6,314 nt of DNA. Source: CAZLYK01 sp964563495 (GTDB lineage: Bacteria; Acidobacteriota; Blastocatellia; RBC074). Position numbers and translations under genes: made by a program. The stretch is taken from NCBI GenBank assembly GCA_964563495.1, contig CAZLYK010000218.1:1-6314 (forward strand). The letters run 5' to 3'. Below are positions 4,729 to 6,314 of the stretch, piece by piece; within the stretch, counting starts at the first letter, position 1; every line of letters begins with the position of its first letter. The notes beneath the pieces are model-generated. The model searched no databases. It was not told the DNA's origin and was given only the letters and a program-made list of their open reading frames with translations.

Positions 4729-6252
4729 TTGCGACTCTACCGCCAGGTCAGATCAATCAGCCCCAATCTGCTGGATAAGCTCTCGGCCGTTAGAACTGAG
4801 TCCCCGCCGGCGAGCCGGGCAAACCGTGCGTTAATCCTCTCGATCATCCTCTTCTCGATCAGCCTTCCCCACTCGATTGCCGCTTCACAATTCAGTCTGG
4901 GATTAGCCATTTTGATGTGGGTCGCGCGGGACTTCTCGATGGGCAGGTTTCATTTCACCCGCAGTCTGATCGATCTGCCATTGGCGTGCTTCTCGATTCT
5001 GACGCTGATCTCATCAACCTTCTCATTCGAGCCGAGCGTCAGTCTGCCAAAGTTGAAATCGCTCACCCTCTTTGGTGTAGTCTACCTGCTGGCGACCAAC
5101 CTCAACCGGCGTGGAGTCCAGTTGACCTGCCTGTTATTGATCGTCTCGGCCGCAGCCGGTGTAGGTTTCAGTCTGACCGAAAAGTTGAGGGGCCGTGGGA
5201 TGATCATCGTCTCGATCGAAGCCGACAGCCCATTGAGCAACAGCCGGCTCCAGCCCGGTGACGTAATCTGGATGGTCGGCAGGCAGCGGGTTTTTACGCT
5301 GAATGAGGCCAATTCCGCGATCCGGCGCCTGAGCGCGGGCCGGATGATCGAGATCGAGGCGCTGCACGCCGGCGACCCGATCCCGGTTTCATTGACGGTC
5401 ACTGAAGAGATGAAGACCCAGACCAATCCGCTGGGCATAGACGCCAACGGCGGCAGTCGCCAGTTCCGCGTCTCGGGATTCTCACGGCAATTTCTCACCT
5501 ACGCCGAGCAGATGCAGATTCTCGGGCTGCTCGTCTACGGCGGTTTGCTGACGGTCTTCGCCTTCCGTCGATCCCGCAACGGGAAGTATTGGCTGGCGGC
5601 GTTCGGCCTGGTCCTGGTCATCTTCTCGCTCGGGCTTGTTCTGACGGCCTCAAGAGCAGTGATCGTATCTTTTGTCATGGCCCTGATCATCATCTCGGCG
5701 CTGATCGGCGGCCGCTACGTCGCAATGGTCGCGATCGCCGCCGTCCTGATCATAGGCGGGTTGGGCATTTTCGCCGTCACCAGAGTCAGGCAGGAGGGAA
5801 TGATCAATTTCAGTGACGACAGCGCATCCCGTAGGATCGCTTATATGCGCGCGGGTCTGCGCATCATTCCGCAGTACCCGGTCCTCGGGATAGGCATGGA
5901 TTCGCACAAACGACGCTGGCACGAATTGGGGTTCCCCGGCGATTACGTCACTCACACGCATTCGACGCCGATCCAGGTCGCCATGGATCGTGGATTGCCG
6001 GCGCTGGCCTGCTATCTTTGGTTAATCGCTGCCATGATCTTGACGGCCTGGCGTGGATACAAAGGCTCCCGCGACTCAGGCAACGTCTATGGCCAAAGCC
6101 TCTCGATCGGAGCGCTCGGCGCGCTACTCGGTTTTTCACTGAGCTCCCTGACAAATTACAACTTCGGGGATTCTGAAGCGCTCACGATGCTGCTAACGGT
6201 GGTCGGTATGACCATTGCTTACGGCAGAGTCTCGACCATCCGGACCGCTTGA
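4729..6252 (+). CDS. O-antigen ligase/polymerase family membrane protein with internal PDZ-like domain
   Basis: This is a 507-aa inner-membrane protein of the O-antigen ligase/Wzy_C type, which joins or polymerises lipid-linked glycans on the periplasmic side. I count about 12 TM segments: 33-50, 54-68, 82-98, 108-123, 130-148, 262-279, 287-305, 308-327, 330-350, 417-440, 455-475 and 481-498. Family marks are RVSGFSRQFLTYAE (247-260), LTASRAVIVSF (305-315), and the large loop with RAGLRIIPQYPVLGIG (374-389) and THTHSTPIQVAMDRGLPAL (408-426). With the N terminus inside, the loops after TM5 and TM9 are both periplasmic. The first holds a PDZ-like domain (about 155-225): IEADSPLSNSRLQPGDVIWM followed by NEANSAIRRL. 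The start is TTG 4729, supported by AGGA. It lies 23 bp after the DUF4097 gene. Whether it ligates O-antigen or polymerises another glycan cannot be told. Confidence 0.88.
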   Translation: MRLYRQVRSISPNLLDKLSAVRTESPPASRANRALILSIILFSISLPHSIAASQFSLGLAILMWVARDFSMGRFHFTRSLIDLPLACFSILTLISSTFSFEPSVSLPKLKSLTLFGVVYLLATNLNRRGVQLTCLLLIVSAAAGVGFSLTEKLRGRGMIIVSIEADSPLSNSRLQPGDVIWMVGRQRVFTLNEANSAIRRLSAGRMIEIEALHAGDPIPVSLTVTEEMKTQTNPLGIDANGGSRQFRVSGFSRQFLTYAEQMQILGLLVYGGLLTVFAFRRSRNGKYWLAAFGLVLVIFSLGLVLTASRAVIVSFVMALIIISALIGGRYVAMVAIAAVLIIGGLGIFAVTRVRQEGMINFSDDSASRRIAYMRAGLRIIPQYPVLGIGMDSHKRRWHELGFPGDYVTHTHSTPIQVAMDRGLPALACYLWLIAAMILTAWRGYKGSRDSGNVYGQSLSIGALGALLGFSLSSLTNYNFGDSEALTMLLTVVGMTIAYGRVSTIRTA

Positions 6253-6278
6253 ATTAAGATGTTTATTTGAATGAGAAG

Positions 6279-6314
6279 AAAATAGACGGGATTGACAGGA
6301 TTCTTGCAGGATTA
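6279..6314 (+). repeat. ACAGGATT-family repeat (copy C, truncated by window end)
   Basis: This stretch reads AATAGAC-GGGATTGACAGGATT-CTTGCAGGATTA. It matches the minus-strand reading of copy B (1214 down to 1182) except for A to G and T to C changes, and it shares the head and TGCAGGATT core of copy A. It begins 27 bp after the ligase stop. The second arm, if any, lies beyond the window. Confidence 0.85.

Noticed and set aside
4722..4778. ATG with 18-codon frame at the ligase start, considered as the true start with a frameshift
   Set aside because: TTG 4729 with AGGA at good spacing gives the whole protein without needing a frameshift.
4840..5000. Recurrent CTCGAT words in the ligase gene
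   Set aside because: They fall in frame mostly as Ser-Ile or Ser-Met codons (TCG-AT) and recur in other genes here, so codon preference explains them.

Overview
The window is chromosomal DNA from a moderately GC-rich, probably Gram-negative bacterium. It carries five well-supported genes, one candidate small ORF and a family of short palindromic intergenic repeats. The set of an ECF sigma factor, zinc-finger anti-sigma factor and DUF4097 protein followed by an O-antigen-ligase-type protein is the kind of content I associate with Acidobacteriota or related environmental phyla. That placement is an inference and no marker here proves it.

Layout: (1) 17-99 is a perfect 39-bp inverted repeat with a 5-nt loop, ending 10 nt before the start codon of holA. 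(2) 110-1156 (+) encodes the DNA polymerase III delta subunit (clamp loader). (3) 1151-1214 is a second copy of the repeat family, lying between two convergent genes; its two mirrored ends supply the TAG stop codons of both. (4) 1209-2213 (-) encodes a radical SAM protein with a SPASM/twitch-like C-terminal cysteine set. (5) 2214-2598 is a 385-bp divergent intergenic region with candidate promoters in both directions and a terminator-like hairpin plus T-run upstream of the sigma gene. (6) 2599-6252 (+) is a compact block: ECF sigma factor, a possible 32-codon ORF filling the next gap, membrane anti-sigma factor, secreted DUF4097 beta-repeat protein, and a 12-TM O-antigen ligase/polymerase-family protein with a PDZ-like domain in a periplasmic loop. 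(7) 6279-6314 is a third repeat copy, cut by the window edge.

How the genes may work together: the sigma/anti-sigma pair looks like an envelope-sensing switch. The DUF4097 protein (16 bp downstream) and the ligase-like protein (23 bp further) are close enough to be cotranscribed with it, which suggests a cell-surface or envelope-stress regulon that includes surface-glycan assembly. holA and the radical SAM gene are separate units.

The most unusual items are the PDZ-like insertion in the O-antigen ligase, the ACAGGATT-based palindromic repeats that double as stop codons and hairpins at gene ends, the perfect 39-bp hairpin abutting holA, the attenuator-like leader of the sigma gene, and the small ORF between sigma and anti-sigma. 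I see no CRISPR array, tRNA, rRNA, transposase or phage gene.
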